DNA of 64,000 nt from Heterodera schachtii. Taxonomy: Eukaryota; Nematoda; Chromadorea; Rhabditida; Heteroderidae. The stretch lies in NCBI GenBank assembly GCA_023374025.1, contig SIJG01000055.1, positions 1 through 64,000 on the forward strand. Reading direction: 5' to 3'. Position 1 is the stretch's first letter, and every line of letters begins with the position of its first letter. Position numbers and translations under genes: made by a program. Shown here one piece after another: positions 22,669 to 35,171 of this stretch. The notes below the pieces were generated by a model. The model made no database searches. It had not been told where the DNA came from and worked only from the letters and a program-made list of their open reading frames with translations.

Positions 22669-25619
22669 TCAGCACCATGGCATCCCTCTAAACAGCACTT
22701 TTGCCATGGCATTTTTATTTAATGCCGTAAACTGACCAAAAAGGGTTGGGCTTTGCCCGGCTGTGCGTGCTCCGTTCGACGAGGAGGAGGGAGTCATTGT
22801 GGCCGAGCGGCATCCCCCAAGGTATGGCGTATCCATGCCATTGCCTGAGCCGACTGAGGCCGAACTGCTACCCGGGGCGGCGCCGCCGCCCGCTGCGGCA
22901 CTTTTGCGACACGACGCGTGCCCGTGGTACTTCTTCTGCCGAGCGCGTGAATTCTAAGCAGAGAAAGCACAGAATTGGCATTGGTTTTTGGATGTTGGTC
23001 GATAAAACGGTGTATAAATAAGCGAAAATAAATCATAAATCAAATGGTCGAAATTCTTTCAAAAATGGATCCCTTTTTTAGTTGGGTGTCATGAGAACTC
23101 GTACAATTGCTTAGGTTAGGCCCAGGCTTTGGCTTAAACAAGTTTATTTTGTAAAATATGAGTTGCCTTTTGTACGCGTTGCCATTGACCCTTTTAGTTG
23201 TTTTAGGGTCCCTTAACAAGTCCACCTGAAACCACACTTGGGTGACCCGCTTGCTAAGGCCGGTCAAATGGGCAATTCGTTCCAAGTCGGCACCGTCCGG
23301 GTTACTGTCACTCTGAACAGTGTTTTCTTCCTTTTTCTGAGTTGGTCTTTTGCTTGCCCACTTTGAAATATTGCTGGAGGATGTTCAACTGATCTTCCCC
23401 AAAAGTCGTCCGTACTCTTTTCGTCTTTTGCTTTGAACTGCCTAAAGTGTACGGTAGCCATTTCAATTCACAATAACAATTCAAAACTGCTGAAATGTTA
23501 TTGGAAATGTCTTCATTGTCCTTTTCAATGGATATGATATAAAATGCCATTCACTGATGAATGCCATTTTACCCAATTGCCATTTGATTATTCCAACCAA
23601 ATTTTGCCGAAAACAATGCCATTAAAAAGTCAGTTTCTGCTTTTCCCTCCCTCTCACTCTGTTCGCCCAACACAAGCTCCGTGTAATGCATTTGGCACAA
23701 AAGTCGTGGGATGGCGGGCGGAGGTCGGGTCAAATCATCCAGCGAATATTGGTCCCCCGTTCCCAATTGGCGTTTGCAATGCTCACACTGTGTAATCGAA
23801 ACGGCGAGGGTTACGGTAATACGGTGGGTACGGTATAAAGTGCCAAAAGGAAATGCCATTCACAAAATTAATGCAAAACGAAATAATGCAATGATACACC
23901 CTCGCTTTTCTGTGATCATTTTGCCCACCTTAAAACATGCCAAATGGTAGAAAAACTCGCGGGCGCGCCGTACCCAAACGAACGGATCAATGCGCCGGTC
24001 GCACGTCGCACAATAAATTTTGACGAAATTGCTTTTTGAGGGGAGTTTAAAGCATTTGCATAATTAGTCATTTGATAATGCTTTTGTGGCTCACTTCGCA
24101 TAGCATTCGATGCAATAAATTCGCTCTTCTCTCACATAACACTTCGGCCACCTCGGCGTATTGTCCAACGGAGCGGCGCAATCGCTGCACTTAAACAAAA
24201 GGGGGGGGGGGACTCAATTAGCATAACTTTTCAGTCCCATCTCTGTTTTTGAATTGCCATTCGCTTCATCTTACCTTTAAACATTCGCAATGATAAAACT
24301 CAGGCTTTTCGGTTCCAATTGCCAGCATTGTGCAGTCGCGGATTTCGTGCTTACAATGCGCACACCATTTGAGCTCTCCCGGCGCTATGACCGTATTCGG
24401 CATACTGTATTCGGAGGGTACGGTAGTGATCGGTTGCACCGAATCATTCATCGGCAGCGGGTCGCCAATGGTCATTGTCGTGAATTGCTGCTGTTGGTCG
24501 TAGAGTTGTTGTTGCTGCTCCAAGTTTTTGACTTCGTATTTGGCGTCTTCATCACAATTCGACACACTCACTGCTGGTTGCTGAAAATCAACAAATGTTT
24601 TTTGGCCAAATTTGCCTTTATTTTCGTACCGCCGTAATCGTCGCCAAAAGATTGGCATTCTGTCCCTTGGCATTCTGTCCCACTTTCCTTTTGCCAATGC
24701 GTTCCGCCACGCGCCGTCGCATTGAGCCGCGTGGCGTCGGATGCCCCCGGCGCGCGGAAGCGGACAATGGAGGAGGAACAGCCGGCGAAGCTTTGCAATT
24801 CTCGTCGCTTTTCCCACTTTTGGCCAGCACTTCTGCTGCCGATTGGATAGGGGGCGAATTTTGGAGGTCAAAGGGAGCGATGGCACAATTTGTGGAGCCC
24901 AAAATGGACAAATCTAAAAGTTTTATACAAAAAGAAATGGAATTTCTAAAATAATGAGCCGGTTCTGCGGACCTTGGCTCATCGGCACGAATGTGCCGTC
25001 GCTTGCGGAAAGGGCCGTTGTGAAGTAATTTTGGTGGCGTTGCAATTCGCAAGTGTTCGGAAATGAGCCGGCACATATCATCAGTTGCGGCTCATCAGCG
25101 GTGAACAGAGGAGTTTCGCCTATATTTTCTTCATTTTTGATAGGGTTGGAATACAAATAAATTATGCCTTTGGAGGAGGGGGCAGATGGAAAAAATTTAT
25201 GGCATTTGGTTTTTAGTCAGCTTTTTTTATTGGTTTAAGGTGCCGAATTACTTTTAAATCTTAAATCAATGGTAAAATAATTTGCCATCATTTTCAGTTT
25301 TTTCTCAGCCTTTTCCATTATTTTTTTGTCTATTTAAATGTTCCATTCATTTGAACAAAGTTCTACCTAAAAATTGGCTTTGAACGTGTAAAAATTGGTG
25401 TTGCTGTTCACCCGGCACAATCAGTTGCTGCTGCTGCCGTTGCTGCTGATCCTCCGCTGGACAAAAAGTGCCGAAGCCAAAAGCCGCTAACGGAGGAAAA
25501 GCGCCGACTGTCACCAGCCCATCTTCGTCCGCAAAAAGTGGGGCCCCCGGAAAGGTCGGAAAGGCGCCAATTTGGCCCCCTCCGCCCGAGGGCAAAAATG
25601 GGGTGACGGAGGAACCCAT
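22669..25619 (-). CDS. lim-4: LIM-homeobox transcription factor, LIM-4/LHX6/8 class
   Basis: Two LIM zinc-finger domains plus a homeodomain, as in LHX6/LHX8, Drosophila Arrowhead and C. elegans LIM-4 (a neuronal identity regulator). Proposed start ATG 25619 (Gly/Pro/Phe-rich, then Gln-rich). LIM1: WCAHCKHEIRDCTML, FYHCECLK joined to CSDCAAPLDNTPRWPKC and IYCIECYA. LIM2: CATCDRRIDPFVWVRRA, FFYHLACFK joined to CEHCKRQLGTGDQYSLDD, LLCQMHY. Homeodomain: KQKTKRVRTTFGEDQLNILQ, SDSNPDGADLERIAHLTGLS, KRVTQVWFQ, then NSRARQKKYHGHA (exon from about 22952). The reading frame runs to a stop at 22669-22671. Alternatively, a donor near 22733 could join an exon around 22470-22354 ending QLRLQQLAGH. N-terminal exon assignment is less certain than the domains. 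Confidence 0.9.
23105..23205. repeat. Dispersed repeat related to 27750-27880
   Basis: Lies in an intron of the LIM-homeobox gene. Contains TTAGGTTAGGCCCAGGC followed by TTTATTTTGTAAAA, ATGAGTT, TTTTGTACG and TTGACCC in the same order as the sequence at 27830-27880. Confidence 0.55.
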
Positions 25620-27750
25620 CGGAGGCGACGGAACGGACGAAAATTCGGCACAAATTATGCTGGTGGCGGCAATTGCATTAAGCGAAATGGCAAAAGTTTA
25701 TAATAAATTTAAATTTGAATTTTGATGAATCATACACAAATGGCGAAAGTGTGGCAATTGGCAAATGAATCCCTCGGAAAAGAGAAAAAGAAACAAGTAC
25801 AGTACACTCTTCTGAAATTAAATTCATCCTCATCATCAGTCATGCGGTCGGTCCTTCTCCGAAGTTTTGTTTCAATTCGACTATTCTTCCGTTTGTTCCG
25901 CTCGCAACTTCCGCCGGTTGGGGAGGGGCGGCACTCCGCTGAATGGCAAACTAACGAGCGGCACTTCTTCCTTTCCCGCCCGCCCCAATTCCCGACGAAT
26001 GCGCAGAAAGCCCCCGCCCACAAATGTGGCATTACAGTATGCCAAGCTAAGAAAAACATTCCCTCTCATCAGTCGCTCCCCCTGTCTCTATCTTTTCTCT
26101 CTCTTCTCGCTCTCTTTTCTCTCTTCCTTTCTCTGTCTACTCTCCACTTTCTCCTCATCTCTTCCTTTTCTGCTTCTCTGCTTTAATTTGTTTTTTTTTT
26201 GTCATTCCGCTTTCTATGCTTCTTCATGGGATGGATAAGTGCAGCTCATTAAGACGGAATTCGTTCTCCCAAGGGAGGCGATCGGACAAAAAAGAAAAAG
26301 ATGGACGATTTGAGAAATGAAAAGTCATCGAAAAGAGAAAAGCAAATTACAAAGTTAAAGTTAAACGGCGCATTAATTCGTACGGAGAACAATAATTAAC
26401 AATAATTAAGTGGTGCCGAATTCTGAATATTTTCTTTTATTTTTAATTTTAAAAATTACTTAATACGACGCACAAAATACCTATTTTAACCAAACATTAT
26501 GCCAATTTAGTTGCCAATTGTGTAAGGTGCGCGAGTGTTATTCTGTGAGCAGGGGATCCATTCGCCTAATCCACAAATGACCGTTTCTTCTCTACGAGGA
26601 GGCTAATGCTAATGCCATCCTTCGGGGGGGGGGGGGGGGAATCCTTCCGAAAAGTGCCAATTTTACAAAGAACAGATGTTTAAAAGAGAGAGTTAAATGT
26701 TTCTCTATTCCATTTCCAGTAAATTTGAAGTTGAAATTGTCACTTTAAAATGAGAAAAGGACGTTTTGACAGAAATTTCTTTCTTTTTTTGTTATAAGTT
26801 TTGGCTGATTAGCGGACAAAACTAATGGCCCAACTAAAATTCGACGCTTTTGTCCGTCCCCTCGGGGGAAGTCGAGTGCCTCGGCAGAAACACTCCCCCC
26901 CCCCCCCCCCCTCCCCCTCCCTCTGATAAACCATTGCCCCCTCCAAGCAGCAGCATTTGACCTCGTCAGCCCATTTTGCGCTTGAGGGCATTGCATAATT
27001 CGTTGTCCCCTGGGATTAATGCCTCGTTATTGTAATCCAATTATTTGCGCCAATTTGGCCCTGTCGAGATTTGGACAACTCAAAAGCAGTGGAGAAAATG
27101 GAGGGACTGCAGCAGCAGGAGGAGAAGGGGGAAGGGGGGGGGAGGAGAAAGGCACAGGCATTTGAACATTTGGCCGGAAAAGTCATTTCCATTTCAATTT
27201 TGCAGATTTCATTTTAAAGCAATGAATTTGTGGCGGAGGTTCGAAATGCAAATCGAATTATTGGCACGAAACTTTGAGGCGAAAACACAACGAAGTGCCA
27301 ACAAATTGAATTTAAAAACGCTCAAACGGACGAACAAACAGAAGAGCACGGGGGGGGGGGGAATTTGTGAAGAAAATGTCGAATTTGAAAACAAAAATAA
27401 ATTTGAGATTAATTTAAAGATAATTAATTCTATCATTAAGCATAATTTAAACATCGTTGTTCTTATTTCCTTTTCTGTGGCCTCATTTAAAATTATTAAT
27501 ATGTTTAATAATGAGGGTGAGTGGTCCTAAACATATGAAATCCATCGGAATGTATTAAAAGTAAAAATTAGAGGGATGCAAGGCAATTTTGATTCCCGAG
27601 TTCCATTCCTGACACATTTTGAGAATGGCATGCCGAATCACGAATTTGCAACTGAGCAATGAGCGGAAATGAACTCTTTTTTGTGGGTCTCTTTCATAGA
27701 ATCCGGGTAGATGACACTTTAAACTTGGCGGCGGTGAATGGTCGACGGAG
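25620..27750. other. Intergenic spacer upstream of lim-4
   Basis: Pyrimidine-rich run at 26060-26230, poly-G at 26624-26639, poly-C at 26897-26911, poly-G at 27351-27361, otherwise AT-rich. Open frames here follow the base composition and show no domain. A minus-strand stretch near 26990-26920 is weakly coding-like, but no flanking exon was found. It may hold the lim-4 promoter. Confidence 0.5.
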
Positions 27751-27751
27751 G

Positions 27752-27880
27752 TTAGGCCTATCTTTAGGGCTTAGGCCTAAGCTTTAGGCTAGGCCTAGGC
27801 TTAGGCTTGCTTGGGTGGATTAAGCTTAGGCTTTATTTTGTAAAAAATGAGTTACTTTTGTACGAGTTGGCATTGACCCG
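27752..27880. repeat. Interstitial TTAGGC-rich tract plus dispersed flank
   Basis: Five TTAGGC hexamers occur within 80 bp (27752, 27771, 27784, 27801, 27826), mixed with their complements (GCCTAA, GCCTAG). TTAGGC is the canonical nematode telomere repeat. The 50 bp that follow match the repeat at 23140-23200, so this could be a decayed dispersed element, not a telomere remnant. Confidence 0.5.
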
Positions 27881-29323
27881 AGAGTGTTCCTGTCCTCCCC
27901 CTCCTCCCCCGCCCCCTTCCCTATTTTTCGTTTTGCCTTTGTCCCATTTTGGGTACGGAGCGGCAAAAATGGAAAAGGCATTTGTCCATTCATTGTCTCA
28001 GTTCGGCCCCGCCAAAGATGGCCCAGCAATCGCCGCACTTTTCAATTCTCATGTAAATTCCCCCCCCCCCCCCGGCGGATAATCCACTGCCCCTCCTCCC
28101 CCCCCCCTCCGTTTGCCATTCCTTTCTTTCTTTATTGGCCATTTGCTACTGAAGTGGTTCTTTCCCCCCTTTTCATTTCACACTTTTTTGGCACCATGAC
28201 AACAAAAAGCGGACAAATTGGCGAATTTTTGGAGCGATAGATTTATGTATTTTATGCGTTATAAGCTTTTATTTCAAAATAAATATAGTGAAATTGTGGT
28301 GCGTTAGTGTAATTATTTAAATTAGTTTTAAAAAACACAATTTATTTTTTTATTAAACAAATTAATGTTTCTTAAACAATATTTTTGGGTTTTCTTTCTG
28401 GATTTGCATTTTTTTTTTTGTGTCTCTGCGAAAAAGTAAAATAAAATGAATTTTTGTGTTTTGTTTGCCCCAAGCAAATCGATGAGTGGGGAGAGAGAAA
28501 GAGTTAAGAGAAAGGTGTTTAAATCTTGGAGAGATAGGAAAAAAGGAATGTGTGAGAGAGTACTCTCGATCGGCTGTCCCTTCGGCGGGAGAGAGAGAGA
28601 TTCAGAGAAAAGAGAGAGAGTGAGGGGAAAGTAATAGAGAAAGAGAGAGAGAGAGAGAAATGCATCAGCTGTTTGATTCGGTTTCCGTCTTTTACTTTTT
28701 GCCAGTCCAAGGATTACACTCCGTGCCGTGCTCTTTCTCTTTTATTTAATTAATTAAATTTATTTTCTATTTTAAATCATTTTCCTTTTTATCTCTCTCT
28801 CTCTCTCTCTCTCTTTTTCTAATCAATTGGCCTTTTGTTCTGTCCCTTTTGATCTTTCCCCCCCCCCCCTTTTCTTCTCCGTTTCGTAATGTTTGCTTTT
28901 TCTCCCTCCTTTTTGCTTATCTTTCCGTGTCTCTTTCTTCTGTCGCGTCCCTTTTGCTTTGAATTTTCTTTCGCCTTAAATGGCCATCCCTTTTTTAATT
29001 CGTTTTTTTTTCAAATTATTCAATTGGCTTTTTCTGTGCCATCCCTTTGGGTTCAATGTTCAATCACTGTTTTTCCCTTTTTCTGATCGATTTGTTTTTG
29101 TTTAGCTTGTCGTTTTGAATTTCCCTAATTTTCCATGGGTTTCGCCTATCTTAAGACTGTCCATGGCGTGTTAAGCTGCGTCCAATTTGTGAGCCTTTAA
29201 ATGTCCATTATGCCCTCTTCAATTGGATTCCTTCCGCTTTTAGCTTTTCCTTTCTTTGGCTTTGATCGTCGGTTTCTTCCTTTGGAATTCGGAAAGCCAC
29301 GAATTGAATTGGCTGTTTTTCAG
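27881..29323. other. Spacer with GA/CT microsatellites
   Basis: Poly-C at 28063-28074 and 28859-28869, GA-rich 28490-28660, (TC)n at 28792-28815. A plus-strand frame from ATG 28980 encodes a hydrophobic stretch (MAIPFLIRFFFKLFNWLF) and could be a first exon of the membrane protein that follows, but no convincing splice links them. Confidence 0.4.
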
Positions 29324-29763
29324 TGCCAATCGTCCGCTCATTTCGCTTGTCCTCGTCGCCCTCGTCGTCCTTTGGTGGCTCAATTTGTTCATCCTTTGCC
29401 AGCAGCTGTTCGTCCGCGACCTTCTCGAACAATTGGGCAAAGTCAAAGTCGGCGAATTGTTTTGCCAATGGCATTTTGACACTTTGGCATTTTGCCGCAT
29501 TAAATATTCTGAACTTTGCTTTTCAGCTGCTCTTTGTGCATGGCATTGCGTTGCTTTTTCTGCTTTTTTCTGCCCTTATCGAATCGTATTATTTGAGCAA
29601 AGTTTCCGACGGCGATTATTATTTGCCTCGACTAATTATTGTGATGGTATATGATTAAACATAACTTGAATAACCAAATGTTTTGATAATTACTTTTAAG
29701 ATTCTCTGTTGGCTGTTGCTTCTCTCCCAAATTGGCCAATTTATTTTTGTGTTTTGTCAATAA
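29324..29763 (+). CDS. Putative multi-pass membrane protein, 3' exons
   Basis: Three exons join in one frame with good signals: 29324-29441 (acceptor TTTTTCAG), 29527-29646 (acceptor GCTTTTCAG) and 29701-29763 (stop TAA). The translation includes three hydrophobic segments: LISLVLVALVVLWWLNLFIL, HGIALLFLLFSALIESYYL and ILCWLLLLSQIGQFIFVF. No family recognised, and the 5' end is not defined. Caveat: the antisense strand at 29474-29208 has an uninterrupted 88-codon frame from ATG to TAA with a plausible hydrophilic composition, so strand assignment is not certain. Confidence 0.45.
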
Positions 29764-29932
29764 TTTTCAATTATTAAATGATATTTTTTATTAATGAAAA
29801 GTTTCCTGTCACATTTTAAAAAATAATTATTTTAAATTAAAAAATTACCAAATTTAACTGAAAATAAATATTTGAATAAAATAATTTCATTACAAAAAAC
29901 GATTAAAAATGCCATTATTCTTTTTCCTTTGA

Positions 29933-31290
29933 TTATTCTGTGTCAGTCATTTCCTCAGCTTCGTCGTACCCATCGCTGCTTTTGTTCGTCGCATTTTCCT
30001 CCCCGTTAATTGTCCGTTTGTACAAATGTGCCAATTCGTGACTTTCCGTCTCCAATTGGCACCAACACGGCCTAATGACCAATTATGACAATTAACTAAT
30101 TCATTGTCAATGTTTGCAGGTATTTCTTCAGTTATACCTCCTGTTTTTGTAGTCCATTTGCATTGCTTTTTCGCTCCATTTTTCCTTTTGCTCGACGGGG
30201 TTCGCCCGTGCCGAGTGCGATTGTGCCAGAATTGGCACAAATCCCTCCTGAAGAGGCGTGGACGGCGAGGCCAACAGAGAAACGGGCAAAGAGCGGGGGA
30301 TTGGGGTGGTCGGAAGACGGGGTCGAACTTGGACAACTGCTTGGAGAGGGGGGCGGTTATTGGGCGTGGGGTGGCCATTCGCATTTGCCATGCCAGGCAC
30401 TTTGTCCCTCGTTCCCGTCCCTTTTTCCATTGGCATTTGCCATGCCATTTTCGGCATTTTGTCCCTCTTTCCCGTCCCTTTTGTCACTCATCTGAAATGC
30501 CATTTTCGGCACTTTGTCCGCCTCTTCTTCGCCTCCAATTGTCGCATATCCGTCCCCGTGTTCCTCCGTTGTCGCCCTTTTTTCCTCTCCAATTATTCCC
30601 TTTGTTTTTAGCGTCCTTTTTTCTCGATTTTTCTTTCGTCGATTTTCATAATAATAGATTTGTTCCGATGTCACAAAATCGTAAGGGATTTGCCGGACCG
30701 ATTTCGGCACAATTCGGCCCAACGAAGTCATCCGAACGCGGAAGTCGCGCACAAAGTCAACTGTGGTGGTCCAGGGGAGAAAGGGAGGGTACAGTACGAA
30801 AATACAATTGGGTTTGCCTACCGTACACCGTTTCGCCAACGTAACGCCTCAAATGGCCGAATTGGACGATGTTGGGCTGTTAATTGTGATTTTTAATTTC
30901 ATTAATTGTTTTTTTTTATTTCGCTTTCCTTCTTCACCTTAATCACTGTCACTTCTCTGATCAGTGAAACTTCGCTGAATCGAAATTTCTTTTCGCGCTT
31001 TCTTTTGTTCTCTTCTCCGTCTTTCCTTTTGCCAATTGTTTTTCGTCCGTTTTTGGCACTTTTCTGCCAATTGTGCCGTTCCAACTGTGTTTCGAAAGTG
31101 CGTCTCCATTCCTTTTTAATGTTTTAATATTTTATCTTTTTTCGTTTTCTCATTTTCCACCTTAAAAAAGGCTTTTTCTTCTTCATTTTGGTCCTTCGCA
31201 ATTCTGTCCATTAAGCCGGTGAATTGGTTAAACAAAGTTTTGACAACGGTCGGCTCTAAATGTTTTAAATGTTTAAATTAAAAGAGACAC
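29933..31290 (-). CDS. Unrecognised minus-strand gene, charged protein
   Basis: Coding-like exons in minus order: 31282-31163 region (PTVVKTLFNQFTGLMDRIAK), 31118-30930 (EWRRTFETQLERHNWQ, then Lys/Arg-rich and FSEVSLIREVTVIKV), 30867-30822 (PNIVQFGHLRRYVGETVY), from 30757 (VDFVRDFRVRMTSLGRIVPK, then IPYDFVTSEQIYYYENRRKK) and a last exon ending ESHELAHLYKRTINGEE...DEAEEMTDTE, stop 29933-29935. The junction VGETVY to VDFVRDF is supported by a phase-1 GT-AG intron. A Met/Asn/Gly-rich low-complexity block (30540-30385, repeated TGCCATTTTCGGCA) interrupts the middle. I do not recognise the family; exon linkage at the 3' side is tentative. Confidence 0.45.
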
Positions 31291-34200
31291 TTTTTGAGAG
31301 GGAAAATTGCATTTGGGTATAAAACAGCCGAATTATTATTTCTTACGGTAATTTATATGAGTAAATGCAGTTTTTTTCTCTGAAATTTCATTTTCTCTTA
31401 ATAAACAATTCCGTCCCAACCATTTTGGCAAATAAACTGAGTCCAAACGGCGTCCTTTCTCATTTTGTGCAATTGTCGCTGGAGAAGAGGACGAAGCGGA
31501 ACAAAAGAAGTGATCAGAAGAGAGAGAAAGACAGGGAAGAAAGGAGAAGAGGAAGAGGAGGAAAAACAAGAGGAAAAGAGAGAAAAAGGGGAGGAAAAGG
31601 AAGAGGAAAGGGACGAAGAGGAGCAAAAGGGGAAAAAGGAAAAGTGACGGCACAAAAGGGAGAGCAGCAAAAGAGGGGGAAAGCCGAGAAGGGAAACGGC
31701 ACACTAAAAGGGAGGGGGGTGATAAACGAATTAATTAATTAACTAATTGCTCTATTTAGCACTGACCGTCACGAAGAGCAGAGGGCGCAGACGATGAGCT
31801 TGTGGCAAACAACGGTTCTGCTGTTTTTTTGCTGAACAGTGCTTAAGCACCTCAAAGAGTGCCGTGCCAATGGCAAAAAAAGTGTAAAAGGCGAAAAGAG
31901 CGAAAAGAAGCACAAAAATAGGGGAAAAGGAGGCGGAAGAGAAAGAGGAGATGGAACAGAACGAAGAGGAAAAGCGACAGAAGAGGAAGAAGCCGAAGAG
32001 AACGACCAAACAGAGGATGAGCAGAAGAAGCAGGGAGAGGAGGAGGAGGAGGAGAAGCAGTCCCTGGGGAAGGGGACAATTAAGGGGTAATTAAGGAGAA
32101 ATGCCAATGTTTTCATTCTGTTATTGGCATTTCAATTTTAAATTTGTACGAAATTCCATTCATTAAATTCAAATTTTTTATACCTTTTTGGACACAATTT
32201 GCAGGAACCTTTCGCATAAATTGAAATTCATTAAGTCAAATAATCAAAATTTAGATTGACTTTAATGGATGGCAAAAGGAAAAGAGAAGGGAGAAAAGTT
32301 TCACGGCCATCCGACGATTCATTCCGCGCCATGGCAACGATTTAATATTAAAAAAATAAATTAGCGCAAATGCCAAAGAAAAAATTTAAAAAATTGCTGA
32401 ACAAAAGAGAAAAAATTTATATAAAATTTAAAAATTGCTGAACAAAAGAAAAAATTAATTAAATATTTAAAAAATTTTTGTAAATTATCATTAAATTAAA
32501 AATTGAACTTGCGCAAAAATACGTAAACATTTCGATAGTTTTGACTTGAACTGAAAAGAAGACATTTAAAGGTATTTATCGGAGGGATGGAATTTGTGCC
32601 CCAAAAAGCCGGAAGTCGGATTCTGTTCATCTCGCAGTATGAAGTTAATTCCGAATTTAATTACCCTATTAAAACGGTCATTTTCTAATGGATTGAAAGA
32701 GTGCAAAATGAAGAGAAAAACGAACAATTAATAAGCAATTACTCATTCTGATCAGTACATCCGTTTTTTATTTGTCAATTAACATTTATTTTACCTTTTT
32801 TTCCTATAATTTACACTTTTTGCTTTGATTTTCCCCTTTTCTTCTGTCTTTGGTTGGCTTTTCGTCCTTCGTCCTTTTTTAGTGACTTCGTTTTTTCCCG
32901 CGTTAAAATTTATTTAGGCAAAACACAACAAAAAAAACATTTAAAAATAATTTAAACATTTTTTTTTACTATAAATTGTAATGATTTAATTCTTTTCACT
33001 ATATTTATTTATCACATATTTTATATTTTCTTTGATTTTTCGGTTCTCTCCCAAATGTCTGTCAGTTGGCGCCATTTTTATGCGAATTTGCAAAGGAAAA
33101 AAAAAGGGATTCGACGAGGGGCGGAGAGAGCGAAAAGAAAAAGCGAAATAATGGGGCGAAAGACAGCGAAAAAAGCAGCAGAAAATGTGGGAAAAGCAAT
33201 TAATTAAATTAATGAGTGACAATCCTTCCGACAGAAAATAATTTGCAAAAGACAGCTGACAAATTGATCCATTTTTTGGGTTTTTTTTTTCATTTAATTT
33301 ATTATTTTTATTTGCTTTTTTCTCTTTTCTTTTTGTCTTTTAAATATGCTTTTGTTTTTGCTTTTTTCTGTAATTTTTCCCATTAAATTTTAATTTCCCT
33401 TTTAAATTGCTTTTTCCTTTTGCTTTTTCTCCCTTTCTCGTCCTTTTTTTTCTTTGCATTTTTAATCGCTTTCTCTCCAAAAGCTATGGCACTTCTGTGC
33501 CACCGCTAATGCCATCGCAACGGTCAAAATGGCAAAAAAAAACCCACGGGCAAAGGAATTTTAAAAAATAATAAATAAACATCATTCACTCCGACTATTA
33601 AATATTTTGAAGTTATTCATTTGTACTTTTAATTATTATCTTCAAATGTGCCATCGCTTTTTTTTCTTTCCTTTCGCTTTTTCTTTTACACTCTCTCCGG
33701 CGGTGTCTTTTCATGTCACTAATTAATTATGCACAGCCATCCAAAGAATGGCATTTGCCCATTGGCGGCTTATGAATTTACCAAATAATTTCAAAAAAGT
33801 CGCGGACGAATTTTTAGAGAGTGTAAAGCCAAAACATTGGACGAGGCGTGAATTTTGAGTAATTGTGCCGAAAGGGACAAAAGGAGACCGACAAAGAAAG
33901 GAACCCAAAAAAACACGGCATCCCTCGGGGGAAAAGGCGGAGAAAGTGACGGAATTGGTAAAGCATCGCATCAGAGGAAGAAGCCAAAAGGGGCCCCAAG
34001 GGGGCCGAAGGGTCCGCCGAATTTGCCAATAAATCGGAAGCATTTGAAGCGGCAAAAGGCACCGATTGGGCGACGCTTCTCAAATTCAATTGCAATCAAA
34101 TTATTGTTTAAAACTAAGCTTCTTCTTTTTATTATTCGTCGTCAAATTATTTGTGTGTTTCGCATTCATTTTTTTTTGCTTAATTATTTTAATTTTTTTT

Positions 34201-35171
34201 TTCATTTTACATAAATTATTTTGAATTATTTTAACAAAGGAATTGCCCGAGGCGAATTTTTAAATTATGCAAATGAAACTCCAACGAGGGGAGAAAGTGA
34301 GAAGCTCAAATGAAAAGCCCATTTCATTTGGCACAATTTTCAAAGCGGGAAACATTTGAACAGAAACGTGCCATTTTATGCTTTTGAGCATTTTTTGACT
34401 CGAAAATGTAAAAAAAAACAATTAAACAAACAATTTTTTAATGGACGACAGAAGCAAATGCCAAAAATAAAATGCATTTGAAAGCATTGTGTGAATATTT
34501 AGAGGCTATCATTAAGCAAATGCTAAGCGATCAAAAAGTATAAAAAACGAAAAAACTTTTTCGAGTATTCGGCTATAAATATTTTTTAAAAATTACAAAT
34601 TTTCTCCGGCGGCGCTTTTCGCCATCGTCCGACTCCAATTCTTTCATAATTATTTATTCTCCCACAAAAGTCCTTTTGACAACCATTATAAGCTGTGACA
34701 ATTTCTAATTTTAATTTTGAACTTTTCTTTTCTTACATTTTTTTGGGGTATTTTTCGGTGCCATCCGTCGCTTTTTTTCGGTAAATTCCAACGCTTTGTA
34801 ATTACATAATTTAAATAAATAAAAATCCACCAGTGTTCCGTATTATTATATTATTATTATTAACATTTTCTCTCAAAATGAAATGTTTGCGTCGGTCGTC
34901 GCAATTATTTTCGCATTGTCTACAGAAATTTGACACTTTGTCCCCTTTTGGCAAATGAATTGGCAAAATGTGTTGACAAATGTCCGTCCGTTTGATGGGA
35001 AAATGCGCTGCCCTTTTCATTTTCTGCTTTTTCTGTGTGAACTTTTTCCCTTAAATTTTGTTTTTTCATAAATTTTTAAGTTTATTTTCCCTTTTCAATA
35101 CGATTTGCTCCCTTTTAAATTTCATTTTTTAAATTTTGACATTGGCATTTTGCCCTCTCCCTTTTTCTCTG
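31291..35171. other. AT-rich and GA-rich spacer
   Basis: 31490-31700 and 31910-32070 are GA-rich low complexity. Minus-strand pieces near 31870-31755 (CSAKKQQNRCLPQAHRLRPL) and 31474-31396 (QLHKMRKDAVWTQFICQNGW) look coding and may be exons of the gene at 29933-31290 or a neighbour, but I could not link them in phase. 32100-35100 is AT-rich with poly-T/A runs and no supported gene; the frames near 33815-34095 on both strands lack splice or domain support. Confidence 0.4.

Noticed and set aside
27752..27831. True chromosome end
   Set aside because: TTAGGC units are degenerate and interspersed, with unique sequence on both sides.
30104..30844. 246-codon plus-strand open frame
   Set aside because: Minus-strand exons with splice signals (VDFVRDF...EQIYYYE) fit better; the plus frame is partly a TGCCATTTTCGGCA repeat.
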